Assembly: GCF_006363955.1 (NCBI RefSeq)
Contig: NZ_CP040948.1
Coordinates: 744,001-808,000, forward strand
Direction: 5' to 3'
From: Methylophilus medardicus
GTDB lineage: Bacteria > Pseudomonadota > Gammaproteobacteria > Burkholderiales > Methylophilaceae
DNA: 64,000 nucleotides
Shown one piece after another: positions 25,912 through 35,354 of the stretch. The translations under genes and the position numbers were made by a program. Each line of letters starts with the position of its first letter. Position 1 is the first letter of the stretch. The notes under the pieces were generated by a model, which was not told the origin of the DNA, searched no databases, and saw only the letters and a list, made by a program, of their open reading frames with translations.

Positions 25912-28537
25912 GTACGGGCAACAACCTTCCAGTAAGCAAATCCGCCAAGCCTTTTTGGATTTCTTTGCTTCCAAAGGCCATCAAGTCGTCGCCTCCAGTT
26001 CACTGGTGCCGCATGGGGATCCCACCCTGCTGTTCACCAACGCGGGGATGAACCAGTTTAAAGACGTTTTTTTAGGCTTTGATAAGCGCGCCTATACGCG
26101 CGCGGCCAGTGCGCAAAAATGTGTGCGTGCCGGAGGCAAGCACAATGATCTGGAAAATGTTGGCTACACCGCCCGCCATCACACCTTTTTTGAGATGTTG
26201 GGCAATTTCAGCTTCGGTGACTATTTTAAGCGCGATGCGATTACATTCGCCTGGGAGTTGCTGACGGAGGTTTATGCCCTGCCAAAAGAGCGCCTAATGG
26301 TCACCGTCTATGCCGAAGATGATGAGGCTTACGATATCTGGCACCAAGAAGTTGGTGTGCCGGCAGATAAGATTGTGCGTATCGGCGATAACAAAGGCGC
26401 GCGTTACGCCTCAGATAACTTCTGGATGATGGGGGATACCGGCCCCTGCGGCCCTTGTACTGAAATTTTTTATGACCATGGTGCGCACATTCCCGGTGGC
26501 CCGCCCGGCAGCCCAGATGAGGATGGAGATCGCTTCATCGAAATCTGGAATAACGTATTTATGCAGTTTAACCGCGACGAGGCGGGGGTGATGCATCCAT
26601 TGCCAAAACCTTCTGTCGATACAGGCATGGGCTTGGAGCGGATTGCGGCGGTGTTGCAAGGCGTGCATGCCAACTATGAAATTGATTTGTTTCAAGCATT
26701 AATCAAAGCAGCGGCCCGCGAGACCAATACGGCTGATCTTAATAGCCCGTCTTTGAAAGTGTTGGCTGACCATATTCGTGCCTGCTCCTTTTTGATCGCC
26801 GACGGCGTGATTCCCGGCAATGAAGGCCGTGGCTATGTGTTGCGTCGGATCATCCGCCGTGCAATTCGCCATGGGTATAAATTAGGCAGCCGTAGTGCGT
26901 TCTTTCATCAGTTGGTGCAAGACTTAGTCGCAGAAATGGGCGAGGCCTACAGTGAGTTGGTGAGCCATCAGGCAAGGATCACCGAGATTCTCAAACAAGA
27001 AGAAGACCGTTTCTTTGAAACGATTGAAAATGGCATGCAAATTTTGGAGGCTGAGTTAGCCACCAAGCCCGCCATTTTCAATGGCGATTTAGCCTTTAAA
27101 TTGCATGACACCTTTGGCTTTCCACTCGATTTAACCGCGGATATTTGTCGCGAACGGGGTATCACCGTCGACACGGCTGGCTTCGATGCTGCGATGGCGC
27201 GACAAAAAGATCAAGCGCGAGCAGCCGGCAAATTTAAAATGGCGACCAATTTGGAATATGACGGTCAGGCCACCACTTTCCATGGTTACGACAAACTAGA
27301 CACTCCCGCCAAAGTATTGGCTTTGTATAAAGATGGTAGCGCAGTCAACCTTTTGAATGAGGGCGACATGGGCGTGGTGGTGTTAGACGAAACGCCTTTT
27401 TATGCAGAGTCGGGCGGTCAGATTGGCGATAGCGGTGAGCTTAAATCAGCCAATGGCATTTTTGCCGTAGAAGACACGCAAAAAATTCAGGCTGCGGTGT
27501 TTGGTCATCATGGCGTACTCAAAACCGGCACCTTGTCCGTGGGCGATGGGTTGACCGCGAAGGTAAATCTGCAAGCGCGTGCCAATACCATGCGCAATCA
27601 CTCCGCTACGCATTTAATGCACAAAGCCTTGCGTGAAGTGCTGGGCGAACACGTGCAGCAAAAAGGTAGCTTGGTCGATACCGAAAAAACCCGTTTTGAC
27701 TTTGTGCATAATGCGCCGATGACCGATGCAGAGGTTGCTAAAGTAGAGGCATTGGTGAATGCCGAGATATTGGCCAACGTTGCCACACAAGCGCGGGTGA
27801 TGGATATCGAATCCGCACAAAAAACCGGTGCCATGATGTTGTTTGGTGAAAAGTATGGTGATGAAGTGCGTGTGTTAGACATCGGCTCCTCACGCGAATT
27901 ATGCGGCGGGACCCACGTGAGCCGTACCGGCGATATTGGTCTGTTCAAAATCACCGGCGAAAGTGGCGTCGCGGCAGGGGTGCGCCGTGTAGAGGCCACC
28001 ACTGGCGAGGGTGCTCTCAAGCTTGTGCAAGTGCAACAAGCATTGTTGAACCAGTTGGCAACAGAATTAAAGGCGCCGGCACAAGAATTGCCAGCCAAAA
28101 TGGGACAAGTGATGGATCACGTCAAGTCGCTCGAAAAAGAGCTGGCACGCTTGAAATCCAAACTGGCCTCGTCGCAAGGTGACGACCTCGCCGCGCAAGC
28201 ACAGGAGATTCACGGCGTTAAAGTGCTGGCAGCAGCGCTGGATGGTGCCGACGCCAACACCCTGCGTGAGACCATGGATAAACTCAAGGATAAACTCAAA
28301 TCTGCCGTCATTGTCTTGGCGAGTATTGCTGATGGTAAAGTCACGCTGGCGGCAGGCGTGACTGCCGACTTAACAGCCAAAGTGAAGGCAGGTGAGTTGG
28401 TGAATCACGTTGCCGGGCAGGTGGGCGGTAAAGGCGGTGGTAAACCAGACATGGCAATGGCTGGCGGCACCGAGCCTGCACATTTGCCGCAGGCACTGGC
28501 CAGTGTTCAGACTTGGGTCACTACAAAATTAAATTAA
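25901..28537 (+). CDS. alaS: Alanine--tRNA ligase
   Basis: An 878-residue class II synthetase. Catalytic motifs [26 protein letters not shown] and [19 protein letters not shown] lie within the first 110 residues. The editing domain zinc motif HSATHLMH is near residue 570 and CGGTHV near 668; the C-terminal C-Ala domain ends with [14 protein letters not shown]. Length and domain order match the family. Starts inside recX and is followed by lysC after 25 bases. Confidence 0.99.
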   Translation: MTVKYGQQPSSKQIRQAFLDFFASKGHQVVASSSLVPHGDPTLLFTNAGMNQFKDVFLGFDKRAYTRAASAQKCVRAGGKHNDLENVGYTARHHTFFEMLGNFSFGDYFKRDAITFAWELLTEVYALPKERLMVTVYAEDDEAYDIWHQEVGVPADKIVRIGDNKGARYASDNFWMMGDTGPCGPCTEIFYDHGAHIPGGPPGSPDEDGDRFIEIWNNVFMQFNRDEAGVMHPLPKPSVDTGMGLERIAAVLQGVHANYEIDLFQALIKAAARETNTADLNSPSLKVLADHIRACSFLIADGVIPGNEGRGYVLRRIIRRAIRHGYKLGSRSAFFHQLVQDLVAEMGEAYSELVSHQARITEILKQEEDRFFETIENGMQILEAELATKPAIFNGDLAFKLHDTFGFPLDLTADICRERGITVDTAGFDAAMARQKDQARAAGKFKMATNLEYDGQATTFHGYDKLDTPAKVLALYKDGSAVNLLNEGDMGVVVLDETPFYAESGGQIGDSGELKSANGIFAVEDTQKIQAAVFGHHGVLKTGTLSVGDGLTAKVNLQARANTMRNHSATHLMHKALREVLGEHVQQKGSLVDTEKTRFDFVHNAPMTDAEVAKVEALVNAEILANVATQARVMDIESAQKTGAMMLFGEKYGDEVRVLDIGSSRELCGGTHVSRTGDIGLFKITGESGVAAGVRRVEATTGEGALKLVQVQQALLNQLATELKAPAQELPAKMGQVMDHVKSLEKELARLKSKLASSQGDDLAAQAQEIHGVKVLAAALDGADANTLRETMDKLKDKLKSAVIVLASIADGKVTLAAGVTADLTAKVKAGELVNHVAGQVGGKGGGKPDMAMAGGTEPAHLPQALASVQTWVTTKLN

Positions 28538-28562
28538 TTCAATTGTTTAACAGAGCGAAATA

Positions 28563-29792
28563 ATGGCATTAATCGTACAGAAATACGGCGGAACTTCCGT
28601 CGCAAATCCGGAGCGCATCCGTAACGTCGCGCGTCGTGTCGCCCGCTACAAGGCTTTGGGCCATCAGGTTGTGGTCGTCGTGTCGGCCATGTCGGGGGAA
28701 ACCAATCGGTTGATTTCACTCGCAAAAGAAATTATGCCGGATCCAGATCCACGTGAATTGGATGTCATGGTGTCAACGGGAGAGCAAGTGACCATCGGCA
28801 TGACCGCACTCGCACTGATGGAGTTGGGCATCAAGGCAAAAAGTTATACCGGCGCCCAAGTCAAAATCCTGACAGACAATGCTTTTAGCAAGGCGCGTAT
28901 TTTAGATATTGATCAGCATCACTTGAAAAAAGACCTTGATGACGGTTATGTCTGCGTGGTTGCTGGCTTTCAAGGCGTTGATGAACATGGCAACATTACA
29001 ACTTTAGGCCGTGGTGGTTCAGATACCACTGGCGTGGCATTGGCCGCTGCCTTGAATGCGGATGAATGTCAGATTTATACGGATGTGGATGGCGTGTATA
29101 CCACCGACCCGCGTGTGGTCCCCGAAGCGCGGCGCTTGGATCGGATTACCTTTGAAGAGATGCTCGAATTGGCATCGCAAGGCTCCAAAGTGTTACAGAT
29201 CCGCTCGGTCGAGTTTGCCGGTAAATACAAAGTCAAATTGCGTGTATTGTCCAGTTTTGAAGAAGAAGGGGATGGCACGCTGATTACATTCGAAGAAAAT
29301 GAGGAAAACATGGAAGAACCCATTATCTCTGGTATCGCTTTTAACCGCGATGAAGCAAAAATTACGGTGACCGGTGTGCCCGATAAGCCAGGCATCGCCT
29401 ATCAAATCCTTGGGCCGGTCGCTGATGCCAATATTGATGTTGATATGATCATCCAGAACGTAGGCGCAGACGGCACCACAGACTTCACTTTTACCGTGCA
29501 CAAAAATGAAATGAACAAAACATTGGCCCTGTTACGCGATAAAGTGCAAGGGCATATTCAGGCGCGTGAAATCGGTGGCGACGATAAAATTGCCAAAGTA
29601 TCTGTTGTTGGCGTGGGTATGCGCTCACATGTCGGCATCGCCAGCCAGATGTTCCGTACATTGGCAGAAGAGGGCATTAATATTCAAATGATCTCTACCA
29701 GCGAAATTAAAATTGCTGTGGTGATAGAAGAAAAATACATGGAACTTGCCGTACGTGTATTGCATAAAGCTTTTGGCCTTGAGAATGCATAA
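28563..29792 (+). CDS. lysC: Aspartokinase
   Basis: A 409-residue monofunctional aspartate kinase, first step of Lys/Met/Thr synthesis. The kinase domain starts [17 protein letters not shown] and includes [27 protein letters not shown] and [19 protein letters not shown]. Two ACT domains occupy about residues 265-405, containing [18 protein letters not shown] and [19 protein letters not shown], so feedback inhibition by Lys and/or Thr is expected. Possible internal beta-subunit start (GTG/ATG near the ACT region) is not assessed. alaS-lysC adjacency is common in proteobacteria. Confidence 0.98.
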   Translation: MALIVQKYGGTSVANPERIRNVARRVARYKALGHQVVVVVSAMSGETNRLISLAKEIMPDPDPRELDVMVSTGEQVTIGMTALALMELGIKAKSYTGAQVKILTDNAFSKARILDIDQHHLKKDLDDGYVCVVAGFQGVDEHGNITTLGRGGSDTTGVALAAALNADECQIYTDVDGVYTTDPRVVPEARRLDRITFEEMLELASQGSKVLQIRSVEFAGKYKVKLRVLSSFEEEGDGTLITFEENEENMEEPIISGIAFNRDEAKITVTGVPDKPGIAYQILGPVADANIDVDMIIQNVGADGTTDFTFTVHKNEMNKTLALLRDKVQGHIQAREIGGDDKIAKVSVVGVGMRSHVGIASQMFRTLAEEGINIQMISTSEIKIAVVIEEKYMELAVRVLHKAFGLENA

Positions 29793-29841
29793 TCGCAATT
29801 AACCCCCGCACAAAGAAATCAAAACATTCTTTTTTTTTGCG

Positions 29842-29870
29842 TTGATTTTTGAAGGGTTTTCACGTAGTAT
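29842..29870 (+). promoter_or_regulatory. Promoter of tRNA-Ser
   Basis: TTGATT and TAGTAT with 17 bases between them, about 84 bases before the tRNA. The start of transcription would be about base 29877, followed by a GGCGCCC-rich stretch, typical of a growth-regulated discriminator (inference). Confidence 0.65.
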
Positions 29871-29882
29871 GGCGCCCTTCGA

Positions 29883-29900
29883 TGCAGTAGCAATACTGCA
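29883..29900 (+). other. First leader stem-loop of tRNA-Ser
   Basis: Perfect stem TGCAGTA / TACTGCA closed by a GCAA tetraloop, near the predicted 5' end of the tRNA-Ser transcript. Separate from the second stem-loop that touches the tRNA. Confidence 0.6.
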
Positions 29901-29930
29901 AAGAAAAGCAGCATAAGCTGTGTTGGTTTG

Positions 29931-29952
29931 ATTAAAACTGAATAGTTTTAAT
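29931..29952 (+). other. Stem-loop immediately before tRNA-Ser
   Basis: Perfect nine-base-pair stem ATTAAAACT / AGTTTTAAT with a GAAT loop. It ends one base before the mature 5' end of the tRNA, so in the precursor it would stack next to the RNase P cleavage site. AT-rich and without a T-run after it, so not a terminator. Confidence 0.65.
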
Positions 29953-29953
29953 A

Positions 29954-30047
29954 GGTGAGCTGGCCGAGTGGTCGAAGGCACTTCCCTGCTAAGGAAGCAT
30001 ATGGGCTTAAACCTGTATCGAGGGTTCGAATCCCTCGCTCACCGCCA
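29954..30047 (+). tRNA. tRNA-Ser (anticodon GCU)
   Basis: A 94-base class II tRNA. Acceptor GGTGAGC pairs with GCTCACC, followed by G and an encoded CCA. Anticodon arm CTTCC-CTGCTAA-GGAAG gives anticodon GCU, reading AGC/AGU. A long variable arm and the GGTTCGAATCC T-arm are present. Confidence 0.96.
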
Positions 30048-30062
30048 CAAAGCTTAAATTTG

Positions 30063-30071
30063 TGTTATAAT
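30063..30071 (+). promoter_or_regulatory. Extended -10 element before tRNA-Arg
   Basis: TG-T-TATAAT, a consensus extended -10, lies between the two tRNAs; no good -35 is visible. The tRNA-Arg may therefore be transcribed alone as well as by read-through from tRNA-Ser. Confidence 0.5.
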
Positions 30072-30077
30072 GCTGTT

Positions 30078-30096
30078 TTTGTTGCATAGCAGCAAA
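30078..30096 (+). other. Stem-loop before tRNA-Arg
   Basis: Eight-base-pair stem TTTGTTGC / GCAGCAAA (one G-T pair) with an ATA loop, five bases before the mature 5' end. It would begin at or near the transcript start set by the extended -10. Confidence 0.55.
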
Positions 30097-30101
30097 CCTT
30101 G

Positions 30102-30178
30102 GCGCCCGTAGCTCAGTTGGATAGAGTATTTGGCTACGAACCAAAGGGTCGGGCGTTCGAATCGCTCCGGGCGCGCCA
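30102..30178 (+). tRNA. tRNA-Arg (anticodon ACG)
   Basis: A 77-base tRNA with encoded CCA. Acceptor GCGCCCG pairs with CGGGCGC; anticodon arm TTTGG-CTACGAA-CCAAA gives ACG (A34 is normally converted to inosine to read CGU/CGC/CGA). D-arm GCTCAGTTGGATAGAG and T-arm with GTTCGAATC are canonical. Confidence 0.96.
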
Positions 30179-30183
30179 AAAAT

Positions 30184-30218
30184 AAAAAGCCTTGTTTCTT
30201 CGGAAGCAAGGCTTTTTT
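30184..30218 (+). terminator. Terminator of the tRNA-Ser/tRNA-Arg unit
   Basis: Strong stem AAAAAGCCTTG-TTTC / GAAG-CAAGGCTTTTTT with a TTCG tetraloop and a terminal T-run, beginning about six bases after the CCA of tRNA-Arg. Confidence 0.9.
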
Positions 30219-30371
30219 CTTTGTTGGTGTAGCAGGCCCTCACCGTTGTCTAGCAGATTGTAGCCATTGCTGCAGGATGTAAGCGTTTTGCATGCTTCAG
30301 GCAGCGCTGAGCGTAGCGAGAGGTATGTCAGGTATGGTATGCTTTAACTTTGCTTTTTCATTGGTGTTTCA

Positions 30372-31340
30372 GTGTCTTTAAGTGCTTGTTTGGCGCGGAT
30401 TACAGGCGATATGCAGCAGGTGGATGCCGTTATTCGCCAGTCGTTGTCATCTCAAGTTCCGCTGATTAATCAAATTTCGGAATACATCATCCATAGTGGC
30501 GGGAAGCGCTTGCGCCCAGCGCTTGTCTTGATGGCTGGCGACTTAGCCGGCAGTGTTTCTCCGGCACATCATGCGCTGGCCTCCATCATTGAGTTCATTC
30601 ATACCGCGACGTTACTGCATGACGATGTCGTCGATGCCTCAGATCTGCGACGCGGAAAATCGACAGCTAACCATGTTTACGGTAATCCTGCCAGCGTGTT
30701 GGTTGGTGATTTTTTGTACTCACGTGCTTTTCAGATGATGGTGAAGCTGCAAAATATGCGTGTGATGGAAATTTTGGCCGATGCGACCAACGTGATCTCT
30801 GAGGGCGAGGTGTTGCAGCTGCTGAATGTGCGCAATATCGGCGTCAGCGAGCAAGATTATTTGCAAGTGATTCATTTTAAAACGGCCAAACTGTTCGAGG
30901 CGGCGACGCGTCTAGGCGCAGTCCAATGTCAAGCCGATGCATCACAGGAAGCCGGCTTAGCAACGTATGGCATGCATCTGGGCACTGCGTTTCAGTTGAT
31001 TGACGATGTGCTGGACTTGACTGGCGACAGTGACAAGATCGGTAAGACACTAGGCAATGATTTGGCCGAAGGTAAGGTCACGTTGCCGATGTTGTATGCA
31101 ATTCAGCAAGCCCCGGCCGCGCAAGCAGACTTGGTGAAGCAAGCCTTACTTGAGGGACAAGTAACGCAGTTAGATGCTGTGCTGGAAATTTTGCATGCAG
31201 TGAAGGCATTTGATTATGTGCGCGCGGTAGCGCAAAAAGAAGCGCAGTTGGCTTGTGAGGCGTTATCTGTGTTTGGTCAAACCCCCGCCAAACAAGCGCT
31301 ACTCGATTTAGCGCAATTCTCAGTCCGTCGACAGCAATAA
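30372..31340 (+). CDS. ispB: Octaprenyl diphosphate synthase (polyprenyl synthetase)
   Basis: A 322-residue trans-prenyltransferase that builds the ubiquinone side chain. The GTG start gives (M)SLSACLARITGDMQ. First aspartate-rich motif LLHDDVVDASDLRRG (about residue 80) and second LIDDVLDLTGD (about 210), plus GGKRLRPALVLM, identify the family; the small residues before the first motif fit a long-chain product. Flanked by tRNAs upstream and a terminator downstream; the usual rplU-rpmA neighbours are not present. Confidence 0.95.
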   Translation: MSLSACLARITGDMQQVDAVIRQSLSSQVPLINQISEYIIHSGGKRLRPALVLMAGDLAGSVSPAHHALASIIEFIHTATLLHDDVVDASDLRRGKSTANHVYGNPASVLVGDFLYSRAFQMMVKLQNMRVMEILADATNVISEGEVLQLLNVRNIGVSEQDYLQVIHFKTAKLFEAATRLGAVQCQADASQEAGLATYGMHLGTAFQLIDDVLDLTGDSDKIGKTLGNDLAEGKVTLPMLYAIQQAPAAQADLVKQALLEGQVTQLDAVLEILHAVKAFDYVRAVAQKEAQLACEALSVFGQTPAKQALLDLAQFSVRRQQ

Positions 31341-31342
31341 GC

Positions 31343-31372
31343 AAACAGCCCACCAAAAGGTAGGCTGTTTTA
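31343..31372. terminator. Terminator between ispB and a convergent hypothetical gene
   Basis: Stem AAACAGCC / GGCTGTTT around a 14-base loop, followed by TTAAAAA; located three bases after the ispB stop. Confidence 0.7.
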
Positions 31373-31448
31373 AAAACATTGCAGATGCAATATCGATGTC
31401 ATACCCAACAAATAATCATCACACAATCCATCGCCAGTAGATCAGTGA

Positions 31449-31847
31449 TTAGTTAAGCGCAATTGGCTCACCGCTGACATGGTAATAACTGAGGCGGGCA
31501 CAATCGTTGGTGGCGTGCGTGAGCGCACCATCAAATAGTGATTCTCCATCCACATCCACGACGGCGTAGCCATTGTGATAGAGCGTCACCTCTGCTTGCA
31601 GCGCTTTTTCTGTCGGCTGGGCAAGTTTGTGCAGCCGGTGCCCATGGGAAGATCGCATCGCGAAACTGATGCAATTGTCTTCCTCCTCTTCACTGTAGAC
31701 CTCCCAGTGCGCTTGTCCGGTCAGTTTGGTGAGCCAACCTGGTAAGTCCACCTCTACTCGGCAAATAACAGGCTCATCCCAGGCAGGATGCTCGACTTGA
31801 TTGAGTTCAATTTCAGTCGGCGGCGTAAATTTGATTTGATCAGACAT
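31449..31847 (-). CDS. Conserved-looking hypothetical cytosolic protein
   Basis: A 132-residue protein with no recognised domain. The start MSDQIKFTPP has an AAGGAAG ribosome site six bases upstream. The composition is acidic (E-E-E-E-D in the middle) with an aromatic/His C-terminal half (LYHNGYAVVDVDGESLFDG, ATNDCARLSYYHVSGEP). No signal peptide or membrane segment. It lies alone between convergent ispB and divergent pilD. It looks real from its codon pattern and ribosome site, but no function can be proposed. Confidence 0.7.
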   Translation of the reverse strand: MSDQIKFTPPTEIELNQVEHPAWDEPVICRVEVDLPGWLTKLTGQAHWEVYSEEEEDNCISFAMRSSHGHRLHKLAQPTEKALQAEVTLYHNGYAVVDVDGESLFDGALTHATNDCARLSYYHVSGEPIALN

Positions 31848-32045
31848 AGGCAACTTCCTTCACTAGATAACGGATACGAAGTCACTCGGCTGGAGTGCTG
31901 TTCCCATCTTACACATAAATGGTGACAGGCAAGTGGTTTTCAAGACTGGGAAAGCGGCTTTTAAACAGGTTTTGCCGACTTTTAGCCTTGCTTACTTGCA
32001 TTAACGATGCGATCATTCAGCAACCTTAACTCTGTTATCGGCATC

Positions 32046-32918
32046 ATGTCAGAAATCCTTGAACCTGTTTTAAGTTTATTGCAGACCCAGCCACATTTTT
32101 TGCAAGCAGTTTGTTTGGGCATCGGCTTGATCGTAGGCAGCTTTCTCAATGTGGTGATACACCGTCTACCCAAAATGATGGAGCGTGAATGGCAAGCGAG
32201 CTGTCTTGATTTACAGGGGGAGTCTGCACCGGCGCAACCTAAATATAATTTAGTGGTGCCGCGCTCAGCTTGTCCGCACTGTGGACATCAAATTACCGCA
32301 TTCGAAAACATTCCTGTCATTAGTTATCTCTTGTTACGCGGTCGTTGCAAAGCATGCAAAAGTGGGATTTCGCTACGCTATCCGCTGGTGGAGTTGTTAA
32401 CCGGTGGCTTAGCATTTTCGGTTGCCGTGCAATATGGCTACAGCGTATTAACGCTGTGCGCATTGGTATTTGTGTTTGCCTTGGTCGCTCTCACTTTTAT
32501 TGATTTTGACACCCAGTTATTACCCGACGATATCACCCTGCCGTTACTATGGTTAGGGCTGTTGGTGAATATTAAATATGGCTTTACCGACCTCAATTCT
32601 GCAGTGATTGGTGCCATGGCTGGTTATCTGGTGTTATGGACGGTGTACTGGTTGTTCAAGCTGGTGACGGGTAAAGAGGGCATGGGCTATGGCGATTTTA
32701 AACTGTTGGCTGCCATCGGTGCCTGGTTTGGTTGGCAATTGCTACCTGCAGTGATTTTGCTGAGTTCGGTGGTGGGCAGTGTGATCGGCATCGGCTTGAT
32801 TCTACTCAAGGGCAAAACTAGACAGACAGCGATTCCATTTGGCCCCTTTCTTGCGCTCGGCGGCATTGCTGCTCTGTTTTATGGGCAAGCGTTAGCTGCC
32901 TATTATCTAGTGCCGTAA
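32046..32918 (+). CDS. pilD: Prepilin leader peptidase / N-methyltransferase
   Basis: A 290-residue bifunctional membrane enzyme that cleaves and N-methylates type IV prepilins. The cytoplasmic zinc loop carries two CxxC pairs (CPHCG, then CKACKSG at about residues 75-120). The aspartyl protease motifs are FIDFDTQLLPDDITLP and GMGYGDFKLLAAIGAWFGW. Several membrane helices follow. It stands next to coaE and yacG but without pilB or pilC, which usually share this operon; the retraction ATPases are about 11 kb away. Confidence 0.96.
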   Translation: MSEILEPVLSLLQTQPHFLQAVCLGIGLIVGSFLNVVIHRLPKMMEREWQASCLDLQGESAPAQPKYNLVVPRSACPHCGHQITAFENIPVISYLLLRGRCKACKSGISLRYPLVELLTGGLAFSVAVQYGYSVLTLCALVFVFALVALTFIDFDTQLLPDDITLPLLWLGLLVNIKYGFTDLNSAVIGAMAGYLVLWTVYWLFKLVTGKEGMGYGDFKLLAAIGAWFGWQLLPAVILLSSVVGSVIGIGLILLKGKTRQTAIPFGPFLALGGIAALFYGQALAAYYLVP

Positions 32919-32928
32919 GGGACGTATC

Positions 32929-33528
32929 ATGCGTAAAGTGGTTGCCGTGACTGGTGGTATCGGCAGTGGAAAATCCGAGGTCTGTCAAATATTCACTACA
33001 TTGGGGGTGCCGGTGGTGGATTTAGATCAGATTGCGCATGACATGAGCGCGCCGGGTAGTCCTGCCATGCAAGCAGTCAAAGAAAAATTTGGTGCAAGTA
33101 TGTTTAATGTCGATGGTCAATTAAACCGTGCCAGACTGCGCGAACTGGTCTTTGCTGAACCTGATGCGCTTGAACAACTCAACCAGATCATGCATCCGGC
33201 GATCCGCGTTGAGGCGATCCGTCAAATCGGCCAATATGCCGATCCCTATGTCGTGTTGGCGATTCCTCTGCTGGTCGAAAGCCGTGAGGATTGGCGCATG
33301 ATTGATCATGTATTGGTGGTCGATTGTGATGCGCAAACGCAGCTTGAGCGCCTCATGCAGCGCAGCCAATTATCAGAGGGCATGGCACAAGCGATGATCG
33401 CTGCCCAAAGTGACCGAGAGGCCCGTTTATCGATTGCCGATTCAGTGATTGAGAATGATCAGACGCTCGATAAATTAGCGCAAAAAGTGCAAGAGTTTCA
33501 TAAAAATTTCTCTAAGACTTGCCAGTGA
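32929..33528 (+). CDS. coaE: Dephospho-CoA kinase
   Basis: A 199-residue P-loop kinase for the last step of CoA synthesis. Walker A GGIGSGKSE at residues 9-17, VVDLDQIAHD, HPAIRVE and IPLLVESREDW are family blocks. It follows pilD after ten bases, with zapD and yacG downstream, the conserved pilD-coaE-zapD-yacG order of proteobacteria. Confidence 0.97.
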   Translation: MRKVVAVTGGIGSGKSEVCQIFTTLGVPVVDLDQIAHDMSAPGSPAMQAVKEKFGASMFNVDGQLNRARLRELVFAEPDALEQLNQIMHPAIRVEAIRQIGQYADPYVVLAIPLLVESREDWRMIDHVLVVDCDAQTQLERLMQRSQLSEGMAQAMIAAQSDREARLSIADSVIENDQTLDKLAQKVQEFHKNFSKTCQ

Positions 33529-33597
33529 GTGAAAAGGGTTTCATAATCAGGCTTTTATTGCATACTTTTCAAGTATCAGCTGACAGAAAAGGCTGCC

Positions 33598-34371
33598 GTG
33601 TCGAGCTACGAATTTCCATTTAACGAGCGCATCCGGACCTATCTTCGACTCGAAGATTTGTTCGTGAAAATGCTGCATCACATCGAGATTGGTCATGAAA
33701 TCAGTCATCATGTGGCGCTGATTTCTATGCTACAAATCCTCGATCTCATTGATCGTGGTGATTTGAAGGTAGATCTGCTGCAAGAGCTAGACAGGCACAA
33801 AGTGCAATTGTCTTTTCTGCAAAACAATCCCAATATCGATCAACAGGCGCTGGGCAGCACATTAGCCAGCCTTGAGCGTTGCGCGACTGCGTTACGCTCA
33901 GACCATCAAAAACTTGGTCAATCATTGCGTGAAAATGACTGGTTAATGAGTGTCAAGCAACGCACCAGTATTCCTGGAGGGGTCTGTGAGTTTGATTTGC
34001 CCTCTTATCGGCATTGGTTATATTTAGGCGAAGCGCGCCGCAAAGATGATTTTGGCAACTGGCTTGCTCGTCTAATGCCGATGTACGAATCCATACGCTT
34101 AATTCTGCAGCTATTGCGCGGTAGTGGCCAAGTATTGCCCCTCGTGGCGCATCACGGTGCTTACCAGCAGCAATTGTCCGGCCATAAGCCCGCGCAACTA
34201 TTACGCATTGAAATAGAGCACGATGAGTGTTTTCCTGAAGTCAGTGCCAATAAATATGCGATTAATATTCGGTTTCAAAAATTGGATTTTGTACAGCGGC
34301 CCAAAGGCTGTGAGCAAGATATTCCATTCAAGATGATTATTTGTAACTTTACCGGAGCTGGGCACAATTGA
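33598..34371 (+). CDS. zapD: Cell division protein ZapD
   Basis: A 257-residue FtsZ-bundling protein of the cytosolic divisome. The GTG start gives (M)SSYEFPFNERIRTYLRLEDLF, the invariant N-terminus; the helical middle and the C-terminal block VSANKYAINIRFQKLDF...QDIPFKMIICNF are typical. Stop overlaps the yacG start codon. Confidence 0.95.
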   Translation: MSSYEFPFNERIRTYLRLEDLFVKMLHHIEIGHEISHHVALISMLQILDLIDRGDLKVDLLQELDRHKVQLSFLQNNPNIDQQALGSTLASLERCATALRSDHQKLGQSLRENDWLMSVKQRTSIPGGVCEFDLPSYRHWLYLGEARRKDDFGNWLARLMPMYESIRLILQLLRGSGQVLPLVAHHGAYQQQLSGHKPAQLLRIEIEHDECFPEVSANKYAINIRFQKLDFVQRPKGCEQDIPFKMIICNFTGAGHN

Positions 34372-34559
34372 CGCAAGCTGCAGTCAAAGTCCGCAAGGTG
34401 GCTTGTCCCTCATGCGGCGAAACGACCGAATATTCCCCGACCAATGCCTTTAGGCCATTTTGTAGTCAGCGCTGCAAATTAGTAGATCTAGGCGACTGGG
34501 CAACAGAAAAGTTTCGGATTCCTGACCACACGCCGCCTGATTTGCCAGAGTCAGAATAA
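34368..34559 (+). CDS. yacG: DNA gyrase inhibitor YacG
   Basis: A 63-residue zinc-ribbon protein that inhibits gyrase. A CPSCG pair and FCSQRCK provide the four Cys ligands, followed by LVDLGDWATEKFRIP. The TTG start overlaps the zapD stop by four bases. Confidence 0.95.
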   Translation: MTQAAVKVRKVACPSCGETTEYSPTNAFRPFCSQRCKLVDLGDWATEKFRIPDHTPPDLPESE

Positions 34560-34581
34560 CTTACCTGCAGGATGATCGCTT

Positions 34582-35025
34582 ATGCCAAAAATTGCGCGCA
34601 TAGTTTGTTTTTTGATTGCTCTAAGTTGCATCGGTTGGCTTGGGGTCGCTCAAGCAGAGGTGACCCTCACGGAAGCTTGGGTCCGCGCCTCTAATCCGGG
34701 CCAGTCTGTGGGTGCGGCTTATTTGACTTTACGCAGCGCGCAAGCGGTCACGCTGGTCTACGTTGAAACCGAGCGCGCGGGTGCGGTGGAGATGCATAGT
34801 ATGACCATGCAAAATGGGGTCATGAAAATGCGCAGTCTGGAAGAACTGGCGATCCCCGCCAATAAACCAGTGACATTGGCCCCAGGCGGATTGCACCTGA
34901 TGCTATTTGAGCTCGCGTCCCCGTTCAAAGTGGGGGAGCAAGTCAAATTCAGGCTTTGTTTCAAAGACCAGCAAGGCAAGATTGCAGAGCAGTTTATTAC
35001 CATGCCGGTGAAAACTGCCCCCTAA
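34582..35025 (+). CDS. Periplasmic copper chaperone PCu(A)C family
   Basis: A 147-residue exported protein with a signal peptide (about residues 1-25, cleaved near AQAEV). The copper motif H-M-x10-M-x21-H-x-M is readable as EMHSMTMQNGVMKM ... GGLHLMLF. PCu(A)C proteins deliver Cu(I) to the CuA site of cytochrome oxidase together with Sco proteins. Its place after yacG is unusual; no oxidase genes are near. Confidence 0.92.
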   Translation: MPKIARIVCFLIALSCIGWLGVAQAEVTLTEAWVRASNPGQSVGAAYLTLRSAQAVTLVYVETERAGAVEMHSMTMQNGVMKMRSLEELAIPANKPVTLAPGGLHLMLFELASPFKVGEQVKFRLCFKDQQGKIAEQFITMPVKTAP

Positions 35026-35042
35026 GCGGTCAACAGGGCGCC

Positions 35043-35282
35043 TCAGCGCTGGCCCTGTGTGTATCGAGCGAAGGTCGCAAGATACAATTGTTCTGCTTCA
35101 GCCCTCGCCCAAGGCGTGCGTCGCAAAAACTTCAAACTCGACTTCACTGATGGGTCAGTTTTGAAACAGTTGATGTTGACCTTTTGCGCCAGTTGATCCC
35201 AGCCGTAATGTGCGACTAATTGTTCAACAATGTGCGCGAGCGTTAACCCATGCAGCGGATTGTTTAATTGTTGGGTGTGCAT
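35043..35282 (-). CDS. VF530 family DNA-binding protein (DUF2132)
   Basis: A 79-residue small protein matching the VF530/DUF2132 consensus from end to end: [50 protein letters not shown] member from Vibrio has a solved fold, with DNA binding suggested; cellular function unknown. Convergent with the copper chaperone gene; the two stops are separated by 17 bases that belong to an inverted repeat. Confidence 0.88.
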   Translation of the reverse strand: MHTQQLNNPLHGLTLAHIVEQLVAHYGWDQLAQKVNINCFKTDPSVKSSLKFLRRTPWARAEAEQLYLATFARYTQGQR

Positions 35283-35354
35283 ATATTTAATCCACTTTAA
35301 TTCTGTTCATCAACGGCCATACAGACAAATCACATGCGGCAATCGCCTGATCGG

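Noticed and set aside
25444-28545. Identical 12-mer TTAATTCAATTG after the recA and alaS stop codons
   Set aside because: In a 64 kb window many 12-mers recur by chance, and the first bases are stop codons. No structure accompanies it.
29821-29840. T-run after lysC as a terminator
   Set aside because: Nine T follow only a weak AAAGAA/TTCTTT pairing; not strong enough to call.
35033-35058. ACAGGGC / GCCCTGT inverted repeat after the copper chaperone gene
   Set aside because: No T-run on either side and it overlaps the end of the VF530 gene; not called as a terminator.
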